Shown here piece by piece: positions 50,246 through 57,477 of a stretch of DNA of 64,000 nucleotides (the first letter of the stretch is position 1; the number at the start of each line of letters is the position of its first letter). The notes beneath the pieces were generated by a model, which saw nothing but the letters and a program-made list of their open reading frames with translations, did no database searches and was not told the origin of the DNA. Source of the DNA: Bacteriovoracaceae bacterium (GTDB lineage: Bacteria > Bdellovibrionota > Bacteriovoracia > Bacteriovoracales > Bacteriovoracaceae); the NCBI GenBank assembly GCA_017858255.1, contig JAFMBV010000009.1, forward strand, positions 1 to 64,000, given 5' to 3'. A program made the translations under genes and the position numbers.

Positions 50246-50875
50246 ATGGAAATTATTAAAAATTCGAGCACTCATTTAGATACTTTTCTCTTAAATTCAT
50301 TCACGAATTTATATAAAAAAGGTATCCGCGACTTCTTAATGCCCGCCGGGGGGACACCTGAGTCCTTCTATCACCTCTTGAATGAGACTAGCTATAACGA
50401 GCTTGAGCATTCCCGCCTATGGCAAATAGATGATATATTGAATGGACATTCTCAAGGTCAGTTCTTGAACTTTTTTAATAAAAACTTGAATTCATTTCGT
50501 AAAAACCTAATACCTATCAAAGATATAGAAGAAGGACCATCTCAGCCCTTTGTTTCATTTCTTGGTTTAGGAGTAAATGGCCATGTAGCCTTTCATGAGC
50601 CTCATATTGATGCAGACTTTTCTTTTGGTTGTGTCGAGTTAGGAGAAGAAACATTAAAATATTTAAATTTAGATAAAGGAACATGGGGAGTAACTTTTGG
50701 ACTTGGAACATTTCTTAAAAGTGAAAAAATATATCTAATGGTTAAGGGGAGTCATAAGTCTGCTATCTTTACTAGGTTTATGAATGACGACCCAACCGTT
50801 CCTGCTGTCGCTCTTAAGAAACATCCTGGGCTTGTTGTTCTGATCGATGAGGCGGTTTCTGAGGCCGCTGCTTAA
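50246..50875 (+). CDS. Glucosamine-6-phosphate deaminase (NagB)-like
   Basis: A 209-residue member of the NagB/6-phosphogluconolactonase superfamily. LGLGVNGHVAFHEPHID matches the NagB active-site loop (His and Glu kept; Asn before Gly-His as in Bacillus enzymes), and TWGVTFGLGTFLKSEKIYLMVKG fits the C-terminal domain. It is shorter than E. coli NagB (266), lacking parts of the allosteric region. It likely turns GlcN-6-P into fructose-6-P and ammonia. A TATAAA box at 50212-50217 could drive it. The pairing with a PIG-L deacetylase suggests amino-sugar catabolism. Confidence 0.8.
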   Translation: MEIIKNSSTHLDTFLLNSFTNLYKKGIRDFLMPAGGTPESFYHLLNETSYNELEHSRLWQIDDILNGHSQGQFLNFFNKNLNSFRKNLIPIKDIEEGPSQPFVSFLGLGVNGHVAFHEPHIDADFSFGCVELGEETLKYLNLDKGTWGVTFGLGTFLKSEKIYLMVKGSHKSAIFTRFMNDDPTVPAVALKKHPGLVVLIDEAVSEAAA

Positions 50876-50886
50876 TGACTTATATC

Positions 50887-51342
50887 TTATAGGGGTAACT
50901 TAGGTAGTCTCTTACTCCAAGAGATCGCTATCTTGGACTGGAGCTCTTCCATTGTCCAAGGCTTAACGAGATAGTCTGAGGCACCTTTTTTCATCGCCAC
51001 GATCATGCCTGACACGTTGTCGTTAGCGGTGACCATAAGAAAGGGAGTGTTTTTATATCGATTCTCACTTTTTAAACTAATCAATAGATCTAATCCACTA
51101 AGTCCCAAAAGATTCCAATCACTAATAATAAAGTCGTAAGACGCATTTTCGAGATGTGATAGTTCGGTAGCCTTCTCTACACTTTCTGCCAGTGTTACTT
51201 GGCCGGTGAAGCCCATTTCTGAAAGAGTATCTTTCATTAACTCACTAATATCTTCCTCATCTTCTACAATGAGAAAACCAATGTCTTTTGGTACTTTAAC
51301 TTGGTCTATTTCGAGAAATTGAACTTCCTTGCTTACATCCAT
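50887..51342 (-). CDS. Single-domain response regulator (CheY-like receiver)
   Basis: A receiver domain occupies residues about 20-145 of 151, with no output domain. The acidic pocket (IVEDEED), phospho-acceptor aspartate in FIISDWNLLG, the Thr of LMVTAND and the lysine of YLVKPW are all present, so it should be phosphorylatable. About 18 extra residues precede the domain. The partner kinase is not in the window. It is transcribed divergently from the MotA/TolQ gene and may or may not be connected to it. Confidence 0.9.
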   Translation of the reverse strand: MDVSKEVQFLEIDQVKVPKDIGFLIVEDEEDISELMKDTLSEMGFTGQVTLAESVEKATELSHLENASYDFIISDWNLLGLSGLDLLISLKSENRYKNTPFLMVTANDNVSGMIVAMKKGASDYLVKPWTMEELQSKIAISWSKRLPKLPL

Positions 51343-51492
51343 TAGCTCATTCTAGGTAAGTCCACTTTTTATGCCATATGCTGCGTGTTATTTCTTGTTT
51401 ATTAATAATCTAAGTTACTTGAATTACTCAATTTTATTTATATCCTCTGTTATTCTCTGTAGTCTTGCCCAATTTAGTCCGAAAATATCCTA

Positions 51493-52296
51493 ATGAACTC
51501 TAAAGTAATGAGAAAACCTTATGCCTTTGCTGGACTACTTGCCTGTTGCTATCAGGTTCTAGTGTTTGGGCTTTTCGAAGCGACTGCCGGGACAATTTGG
51601 GAAAGGCTATTTATCCTATTAGGTGGAGACCTGTCTAATGGAGGTTTTATTCAGGGAATTATTGTTTTTACTGGCCTGTGGTCTTTTCTAGAAATTAAAA
51701 AATCAAGGGATGGTATTAAAAAAGAGTTTGGTGGACTTTGTTTAAGTATTTTACCAACTAGTGAAAAGCATGTTCTGTTACCAATGGATTTACCTAATAT
51801 TGAAAAAAGGTTGTCGCAATTAACGGGGTCTAAGAAAAACCTACTAGTAAAAAGACTTCTATTGGCAGCCATATCAAAGTTTAAGTCTACCTCTTCTATG
51901 GGGGAAACGATTGAGATTATCTCTATTCAAAGTGAGATTATTCGCGACTTACACGAATCAGCTCAAAGTAATATTCGCTACCTACTCTGGCTTATTCCTA
52001 GTATTGGTTTTATGGGAACAGTTATTGGGATATCCCAGTCTTTGGCCATCGCGCACACGGGGAAAATGGATGATATAACGGCCACCCTAGGGGTAGCATT
52101 TGATACGACACTCGTCTCTCTAGTTTTAGGGGCGATTGTGACGGGATTTTTTCATAAGCTTCAAGAAGAAACAGACCGTTTACATGCTTATCTAAAAGAG
52201 TATGTGATCGTAAATTTTGTTAATAGGTTAGAGCTTAAAAAGTTTCGTTCCGGTCCAGTCAAGACAAAGGTTGATCAAGATAAAAAGGCTGGCTAG
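51493..52296 (+). CDS. MotA/TolQ/ExbB family proton channel protein
   Basis: A 267-residue membrane protein with hydrophobic segments at about 10-30, 50-67, 163-187 and 200-222. The core SNIRYLLWLIPSIGFMGTVIGISQSLA and the following TLGVAFDTTLVSLVLGAIVTGFFH match the conserved helices of MotA, TolQ and ExbB, which form pentameric stators around a dimer of a plug-like partner. The next gene, two bases downstream, encodes a partner-like membrane protein with a VWA domain instead of the usual OmpA or ExbD periplasmic domain. No tonB, tolR or exbD is nearby. Confidence 0.85.
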   Translation: MNSKVMRKPYAFAGLLACCYQVLVFGLFEATAGTIWERLFILLGGDLSNGGFIQGIIVFTGLWSFLEIKKSRDGIKKEFGGLCLSILPTSEKHVLLPMDLPNIEKRLSQLTGSKKNLLVKRLLLAAISKFKSTSSMGETIEIISIQSEIIRDLHESAQSNIRYLLWLIPSIGFMGTVIGISQSLAIAHTGKMDDITATLGVAFDTTLVSLVLGAIVTGFFHKLQEETDRLHAYLKEYVIVNFVNRLELKKFRSGPVKTKVDQDKKAG

Positions 52297-52298
52297 GA

Positions 52299-53225
52299 AT
52301 GGCAAAAAGACGCGAAATTCCCGGCTTAAATATCGCACTCCTAGACATCCTCACTGGTGCACTCGGGGCGGTGATCATTCTTTATGTGGCCGTACCTAAA
52401 GGTTCTACTCAGAAGAAAGAAGTTGAGGCAAGGGCCACAATTGCTATCAAAGAAAATGAAATCACCAAACTCCATGCCGAAATAAAGAGTCGTGATGAAA
52501 AAGTCCTGGAACTACAAAAAATTGTATTAGAGCTAGAAGGGGACAATAAGAGGCTTAAGCAAAGAGGTGAGGACCAAGAGGTCAAAATTAAGGGGATGGA
52601 GAGTTTGGCCCAAGCAAAGTCTGGTCCTGAGCATGCCTTGAAACCTAATGAAAACTTTAAAGGAAAAGGTCTTCCTGTAGATGTTGGATTTAAATTTAAA
52701 GGAAAAAACATCGTCTTCATTATTGATGTCTCAGGCTCCATGGTGAGAGAGGATCGTATTGGACAGGTTAAGGCCGGTTTGAAAATGCTCATCACCTCAA
52801 TGCCATTGGAATATAAATTAGACGTTCTATATTTTCCGGGCAAATTGAGTAAGCCTTATCAGCCACTATGGAATGGCCTTAATCCACTAGATTCTTTTAG
52901 AAAAAATGAAATTTATCGTTTTTTACTAAACCTACGAGCACGTGGGTTTACACCTACTAGAAGTGCCTTAACTTATGCCCTAAATAATTACGCAGAGGCG
53001 AGTGATATAGTGCTTTTGTCAGATGGTGCGCCCACGGCGGGAAATAGTAATAAAGAAGCCGATATCTCACGTCTACTTCTTGATATTAGCAAATTGAATA
53101 AAAAGAATGTTAGAATTAACACCATTGGTGTAGGTTCGAGTTTTCTAAAAAATAAAGATTCCAAAGCCTATGTATTCCTGCAAGAATTGGCACGGGATCA
53201 TGGTGGATTTTTCTTTGGTTTCTAA
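52299..53225 (+). CDS. Membrane VWA-domain protein with MotB/ExbD-like helix
   Basis: The 308 residues fall into three parts. Residues 10-32 are one transmembrane helix (NIALLDILTGALGAVIILYV) with an aspartate at 16, resembling the proton-binding Asp of MotB, TolR and ExbD. Residues 40-105 are a charged coiled-coil. Residues about 135-305 are a von Willebrand A domain with an intact MIDAS: IIDVSGSM, GFTPTRSAL and LLSDGAP. Two bases separate it from the MotA/TolQ gene. The likely complex would use ion flow to act on something bound by the VWA domain. No OmpA peptidoglycan anchor is present. Confidence 0.85.
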   Translation: MAKRREIPGLNIALLDILTGALGAVIILYVAVPKGSTQKKEVEARATIAIKENEITKLHAEIKSRDEKVLELQKIVLELEGDNKRLKQRGEDQEVKIKGMESLAQAKSGPEHALKPNENFKGKGLPVDVGFKFKGKNIVFIIDVSGSMVREDRIGQVKAGLKMLITSMPLEYKLDVLYFPGKLSKPYQPLWNGLNPLDSFRKNEIYRFLLNLRARGFTPTRSALTYALNNYAEASDIVLLSDGAPTAGNSNKEADISRLLLDISKLNKKNVRINTIGVGSSFLKNKDSKAYVFLQELARDHGGFFFGF

Positions 53226-53235
53226 GGCTTAATTG

Positions 53236-53829
53236 GTGACCAAATTGACAGAAAATAATGCAGAAATTAAAAATGCTATTAAACTATGGGTAGATAACGT
53301 TGTGCTGGGGCTAAATCTTTGTCCCTTTGCTCATGACATTTGGAAAGAGGGACGCTGGGAAATTGCTGTCTCAAACGCTGAAGATAATGGCCAACGATTT
53401 AGAGACGCTCTGGTTGCTGTTGAGTCTTTTGTAAAAAATAAGAAAGAACGGGGGACAATGTTATACGTCTTCCCTGAGGCAAAAGAGAACTTTATCAAAT
53501 TTTATAATTTTTCGGCAATGGTTGAAGAAGAAATTAGGCAATTGGGTCTTCAAGATCAAGTTCAAATAGTGACCTTCCATCCAGAATTTCGCTTTGAGGG
53601 TGAAAAGAAGGAATCCCGTGGCAACTATGTTAATAGAAGTCCGTATCCATTGCTACATTTTCTATGGACCGAAGAGGTAACAAGAGTTATAGAAAAGAAG
53701 GGCGAAAAAATAGGCGAGAAAGTTGCTCATGATAATAATCAAAAACTACTTTCTCTTTCTGATTCTGAATTTGAAGATATGGTTTTAAAATTTATACGTT
53801 CATCTTGGCAGGTTAAAAATAATGATTAA
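53236..53829 (+). CDS. DUF1415 family protein
   Basis: A 197-residue protein of the DUF1415 family (PF07209), of unknown function. Characteristic stretches are VVLGLNLCPFAHD near the N-terminus, VTFHPEFRFEG in the middle, and NYVNRSPYPLLHFLWTEEV. The start is TTG 53233 or GTG 53236; AAGG at 53224 has the better spacing to the GTG. It follows the VWA gene closely and overlaps the next gene by eight bases, so the four genes from 51493 to 54565 are probably one operon. Confidence 0.85.
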   Translation: MTKLTENNAEIKNAIKLWVDNVVLGLNLCPFAHDIWKEGRWEIAVSNAEDNGQRFRDALVAVESFVKNKKERGTMLYVFPEAKENFIKFYNFSAMVEEEIRQLGLQDQVQIVTFHPEFRFEGEKKESRGNYVNRSPYPLLHFLWTEEVTRVIEKKGEKIGEKVAHDNNQKLLSLSDSEFEDMVLKFIRSSWQVKNND

Positions 53830-54565
53830 TTTAGTTCTTCGTTTGTTCATTTTAATTTCTGTAGCGAGTATAGGTAGTTGCTCTTCGCTTAATAAAAAAA
53901 ATCCGCAAGAAAAGTTCAAGATGGCGACGCTCTATTTTCAAAGGGCACCTGAGGTAAAGGCCCTGTACTATCAGGCTTATAATGGTGCCAAGAAGTATTT
54001 AAACGAAAGAATAGATCAAAGCAAAGGCAAGCAATGTGTTGTTCTTGATATTGATGAGACAGTACTTGATAATTCTCCCTATCAAGGTTGGCTCTATCAA
54101 AATAAGGCAACCTATTCTTCTCTTACATGGGAAAGCTGGGTTAATAGAGGTATTGCAGTTGCACTTCCAGGAGTTGTTGATTTTATCCATTACGCACAAA
54201 AACAAAAGGTTGCGATTTACCTGATTACAAACAGAAAGCATCACCTTGAAGATATAACTTTCAAAAATTTAATAAGTGTTGGCATTAAAGTGCCTCGCGA
54301 TCATTTGGTTGGGCGCCATAAGACCAGCTCTAAGGTCTTAAGGAGAAACAATATTGCTAAAAAATGTCAGATTGTCCTAATGGCAGGTGATAGTCTTGCA
54401 GATTTTCATGAAGACTTTGAGGGGAGTGTTGAGGCGCGCTCAGAAGCTGTCCATAAGTTTAAAGCGCTTTGGGGCAACAAGTATATTGTACTTCCTAACC
54501 CCATGTACGGAGATTGGGTGAGAAAGTCCGGACGACTTCCATTAAAAGGCATAAAAGTCCCCTAA
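53822..54565 (+). CDS. Lipoprotein e(P4)-family acid phosphatase
   Basis: A 247-residue class C HAD phosphatase anchored as a lipoprotein (signal VASIGSC). The aspartate signature VLDIDETVLDNSPYQG and the downstream MAGDSLADFHEDF give the DDDD catalytic set. In Haemophilus this enzyme dephosphorylates nicotinamide nucleotides outside the inner membrane for NAD salvage; here it may act on nucleotides in general. It overlaps the DUF1415 gene by eight bases. Confidence 0.9.
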   Translation: MINLVLRLFILISVASIGSCSSLNKKNPQEKFKMATLYFQRAPEVKALYYQAYNGAKKYLNERIDQSKGKQCVVLDIDETVLDNSPYQGWLYQNKATYSSLTWESWVNRGIAVALPGVVDFIHYAQKQKVAIYLITNRKHHLEDITFKNLISVGIKVPRDHLVGRHKTSSKVLRRNNIAKKCQIVLMAGDSLADFHEDFEGSVEARSEAVHKFKALWGNKYIVLPNPMYGDWVRKSGRLPLKGIKVP

Positions 54566-54713
54566 GTGGCCATCTTTTAAGGCACATAAGTATCCGATAA
54601 TATAGAAATCTTTTAGCTAATTTATCATTCAAGTGGTTAATTCTTCAGGTTTATGAAAAAAAGGCCTTAAAAACTCAAGCTAACACCCCCTACCAACCGA
54701 TAAAAATAGAGAT

Positions 54714-55967
54714 ATGAAAGAAAAAGGTACGGGGACTGACTTTTCTAGAGTTATTCCAAAAGGCGAAATTATTTTTAAAGAAGGTCAAACAGGCGATTGC
54801 GCTTATTTGATTGAAAGTGGTCAAGTAGAACTCTTTGTTACTAACAAAGAAGAAACAACGCCTCTCTCACTTCTTGGGTCTGGAGAAATCTTTGGCGAAA
54901 TGTCTTTGATTGATGGTTCGCGAAGAGAAGCATCGGCGAAGGCCGTTACGGAAGTTGTACTTTCTGTCGTTTCAAAAGAAGCATTGTCTGAGCGTATCGA
55001 TGAAGCAGATCCTATTGTTCGTCTGCTTATTACAATGATGGCAAAAAGAACTCGGGAAACGCTAAAAGTTAATAAAAGTATAACTCAAAATAAAAAGCTT
55101 AAAATCAAAGAATCATCTAATACCAATAGTGAAATTACAGATGTAAATCTTGGTTTAGATGTTATTCAAAAAATTCGTTATGAAAAAGAATTACATGAAG
55201 CGCTTGAAAATGGTGAGTTTATGATTCACTTTCAGCCGATTGTAAGTATTGAAAGTCAAAATGTTGTAGGCTTTGAAGCTTTAACAAGGTGGAATAGTCC
55301 AGAACATGGATTAGTTCGGCCAGACTTATTTATGGGTATTGCTGAAGAGACAAGTCTTATTGTCCCGTTAGGTCACTGGATCACTGAAACGGCCTGTCGT
55401 GAATTTGGTGATATTCAAAAGGCCCTAGTTGAAAACCTAGGTAAAATTCCTCGGCTGTTTTGTTCAATAAATGTGAGTGGCAGACAAATGCAGGATCCAA
55501 AGCTTTTCGAAATCCTACAAAAAGCGACTTGGCTTAATAAAATACATCCTAAACAAATTAAATTAGAAATTACTGAGAGAGTTTTTGTTGATGGCAGCTT
55601 TGTTTACGATTGGATATCGAAGTGTCGTAACAAGGGTTACTCCGTTGCTCTTGATGATTTTGGCACAGGCTATTCTTCTTTAAGCTCGCTTCATAAAATT
55701 GATGCGAATAACTTAAAAATAGATAAAAGTTTTGTTCAAGCGATGGAAGAGGATCACAATACTTATGTGATAGTGAAGTCTATTGTAGAGATGGCGCGTG
55801 GTTTAAATAAAACCGTTATTGCAGAAGGAATTGAGACCACTGAACAACTTAAGCTTCTCAAGAAAATGGGTTGTAAATATGCTCAGGGATATCTTTTTAG
55901 CAAGGCCATGAGTAAAGAAGATGTCATCGATTTTCTAACTAAAAAACCAAACAAAAAAGTCGCTTAA
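54714..55967 (+). CDS. cNMP-binding domain fused to EAL c-di-GMP phosphodiesterase
   Basis: Residues about 5-130 form a CRP/cNMP-binding domain (IPKGEIIFKEGQTGDCAYLIESG, LGSGEIFGEMSLIDGSRREASAKA). Residues about 155-405 form an EAL domain whose metal and catalytic residues are present: FEALTRW, SINVSGRQ, LEITERV, ALDDFGTGYSSL, LKIDKSFV and IAEGIET. The enzyme should hydrolyse c-di-GMP and be controlled by a bound cyclic nucleotide, linking cAMP/cGMP with c-di-GMP levels. CCGATAA words at 54594-54600 and 54697-54703 lie upstream, but no good FliA -35 accompanies them. Confidence 0.92.
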   Translation: MKEKGTGTDFSRVIPKGEIIFKEGQTGDCAYLIESGQVELFVTNKEETTPLSLLGSGEIFGEMSLIDGSRREASAKAVTEVVLSVVSKEALSERIDEADPIVRLLITMMAKRTRETLKVNKSITQNKKLKIKESSNTNSEITDVNLGLDVIQKIRYEKELHEALENGEFMIHFQPIVSIESQNVVGFEALTRWNSPEHGLVRPDLFMGIAEETSLIVPLGHWITETACREFGDIQKALVENLGKIPRLFCSINVSGRQMQDPKLFEILQKATWLNKIHPKQIKLEITERVFVDGSFVYDWISKCRNKGYSVALDDFGTGYSSLSSLHKIDANNLKIDKSFVQAMEEDHNTYVIVKSIVEMARGLNKTVIAEGIETTEQLKLLKKMGCKYAQGYLFSKAMSKEDVIDFLTKKPNKKVA

Positions 55968-56051
55968 TCATTTTCTGTACAAATTAAAATCATAGAGAGA
56001 ATCCCTAGACGAAGCGTTTATGGCCAGTTAGCATAGCTTTTTAATTACTTA

Positions 56052-56062
56052 AGGAGCCTCCT
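56052..56062 (+). promoter_or_regulatory. Shine-Dalgarno in a short palindrome
   Basis: AGGAG-C-CTCCT immediately precedes the ATG at 56063. The Shine-Dalgarno is followed by its own complement; the loop is too tight for full pairing, but partial pairing or dimer effects could modulate translation. Confidence 0.35.
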
Positions 56063-56857
56063 ATGCGAAATCTTTCGATTTACCTTTCTCTTTCAATTCT
56101 CTGTCTAATGGGATGCTCTTCCGGACAAAAAAATCTTGGTTATAAAGTCGATTACCAAAATGAAAACCTAACAATGAAAGGTTATTTCGCTAGTGTTGAT
56201 GACGGAAATACAAAGAAGCCTGGTATTTTGGTTGTTCACGAATGGTGGGGACATAATGAGTACGCACGTAAGCGTGCTGATATGCTTGCTAAGGAGGGCT
56301 ACGTAGCTCTTGCTGTTGATATGTATGGGGATGGACTACAGGCCAATCATCCTAGTAAGGCGATGGAGTTTTCATCTGCTGTTTTTAAAAATATTGATGA
56401 GGCCAAGAGTCGATTTTTAGCGGCCCTAGAGACTTTGAAGGCCCACCCTCATGTTGATAAGTCTAGAATAGCTGCTATTGGATATTGTTTTGGTGGGGGT
56501 GTCGTCCTAACTATGGCGAGAATGGGTATAGATCTTGATGGAGTTGTTAGTTACCACGGCAGTCTCAAGAGTCCTGTGAAGGCTAAAGTTGGCAGTGTCA
56601 AAGGCAATATTCTTGTTTTTAATGGTGCAGCTGATCCACTTGTTAGTAAGAAGGATATTTCGAACTTTAAAAAAGAGATGAAGAACGCCAAGGTCAAGCT
56701 AGAGTATACTGACTTACCTGGGGCCAAGCATGCTTTTACCAACCCTGATGCGACTGAACTTGGTAAAAAGTTTCCAAACCTTCCCTTGGCCTACAATAAA
56801 GAAGCAGATGACTTGTCTTGGGCAAGAACACTTAGCTTCTTTAAAGAAATATTTTAA
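56063..56857 (+). CDS. Dienelactone hydrolase family lipoprotein
   Basis: A 264-residue alpha/beta hydrolase with a lipoprotein signal (LCLMGCS). The DLH catalytic triad is visible: cysteine in IGYCFGGGVV, aspartate in NGAADPLVS and histidine in GAKHAFTNP. The HEWWGHNEYARKRADMLAKEGYVALAVDMYG segment is typical of the family. Natural substrates of exported DLH-like proteins are mostly unknown; esters or thioesters in the periplasm are likely. A nitroreductase gene overlaps its stop by one base. Confidence 0.88.
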   Translation: MRNLSIYLSLSILCLMGCSSGQKNLGYKVDYQNENLTMKGYFASVDDGNTKKPGILVVHEWWGHNEYARKRADMLAKEGYVALAVDMYGDGLQANHPSKAMEFSSAVFKNIDEAKSRFLAALETLKAHPHVDKSRIAAIGYCFGGGVVLTMARMGIDLDGVVSYHGSLKSPVKAKVGSVKGNILVFNGAADPLVSKKDISNFKKEMKNAKVKLEYTDLPGAKHAFTNPDATELGKKFPNLPLAYNKEADDLSWARTLSFFKEIF

Positions 56858-57420
56858 TGGATTTCGAATCTCTAAAAAGTACGATCCTGGCCACCCGAAC
56901 TGTTCATCAGTTTGAAAAAGGAGTGGTTATTGACCCTAATGATTTAGAAGCGGCCTTGGAGATTAGTCTTTTCGCTCCTAATCATAAACTAACTTTTCCA
57001 TGGAATATACTTCATGTCAGTGAGGCTACGAGGATTCGTTTGTCTTCTTTGGCACGTGAATTAGCGAGGGAAAAGGGCCATGATGAAGAGGGCCAGAAAA
57101 AGGCAATGGATAAGGTTATGGCGCCTTCTGCTCTTGTCGTTTACGCTCTTCCATTAAAAGGTGAAAATAAACTAGAGCAACGTGAAGATTATGCAACTTT
57201 AAGTTGCTCAATTCAGCTCTTGGCGCTCGCACTGCGAACAAAAGGCTTTTCATATAAATGGAGTACTGGTGGTTTGTCCTGTCATCCACAGAGTTACGAA
57301 CTTTTAGGAGTAGATGCCACTCTTTTTGAAATAATCGGCTTTATTTGGATTGGGAAGAGTTTGAAGGCCCCGACTTTGACAAAGAGACCAGATCTTAAAG
57401 AGGTTGTGCGTCATATTTAA
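56857..57420 (+). CDS. Nitroreductase-family flavoprotein
   Basis: A 187-residue member of the FMN-dependent nitroreductase superfamily. The N-terminal ILATRTVHQFEKGVV replaces the common SRRSxRxF motif, followed by ALEISLFAPNHKLTFPWNILHV, and the C-terminal IIGFIWIGKS fits the flavin-binding strand. The reductant and substrate cannot be deduced. Its start overlaps the hydrolase stop, so they form a two-gene unit. Confidence 0.83.
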   Translation: MDFESLKSTILATRTVHQFEKGVVIDPNDLEAALEISLFAPNHKLTFPWNILHVSEATRIRLSSLARELAREKGHDEEGQKKAMDKVMAPSALVVYALPLKGENKLEQREDYATLSCSIQLLALALRTKGFSYKWSTGGLSCHPQSYELLGVDATLFEIIGFIWIGKSLKAPTLTKRPDLKEVVRHI

Positions 57421-57477
57421 GTGTTAATTTCAACTTCCTTTTAATTGGGTTATAGTAAATTCTTTAAAGGGATGAAA

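Noticed and set aside
50570-50610. Loss of the catalytic aspartate in NagB (Asn before Gly-His)
   Set aside because: Active Bacillus-type NagB enzymes also have Asn at this place, so it is not evidence of inactivity.
51493-53225. Zorya defence system (ZorAB)
   Set aside because: The partner lacks the OmpA-like domain and no zorC/zorD/zorE genes or other defence genes are near, so only the motor family resemblance is kept.
54590-54713. FliA promoter before the cNMP-EAL gene
   Set aside because: CCGATAA occurs twice, but no TAAAGTTT-like element lies 11 bases upstream of either, and the second is too close to the start codon.
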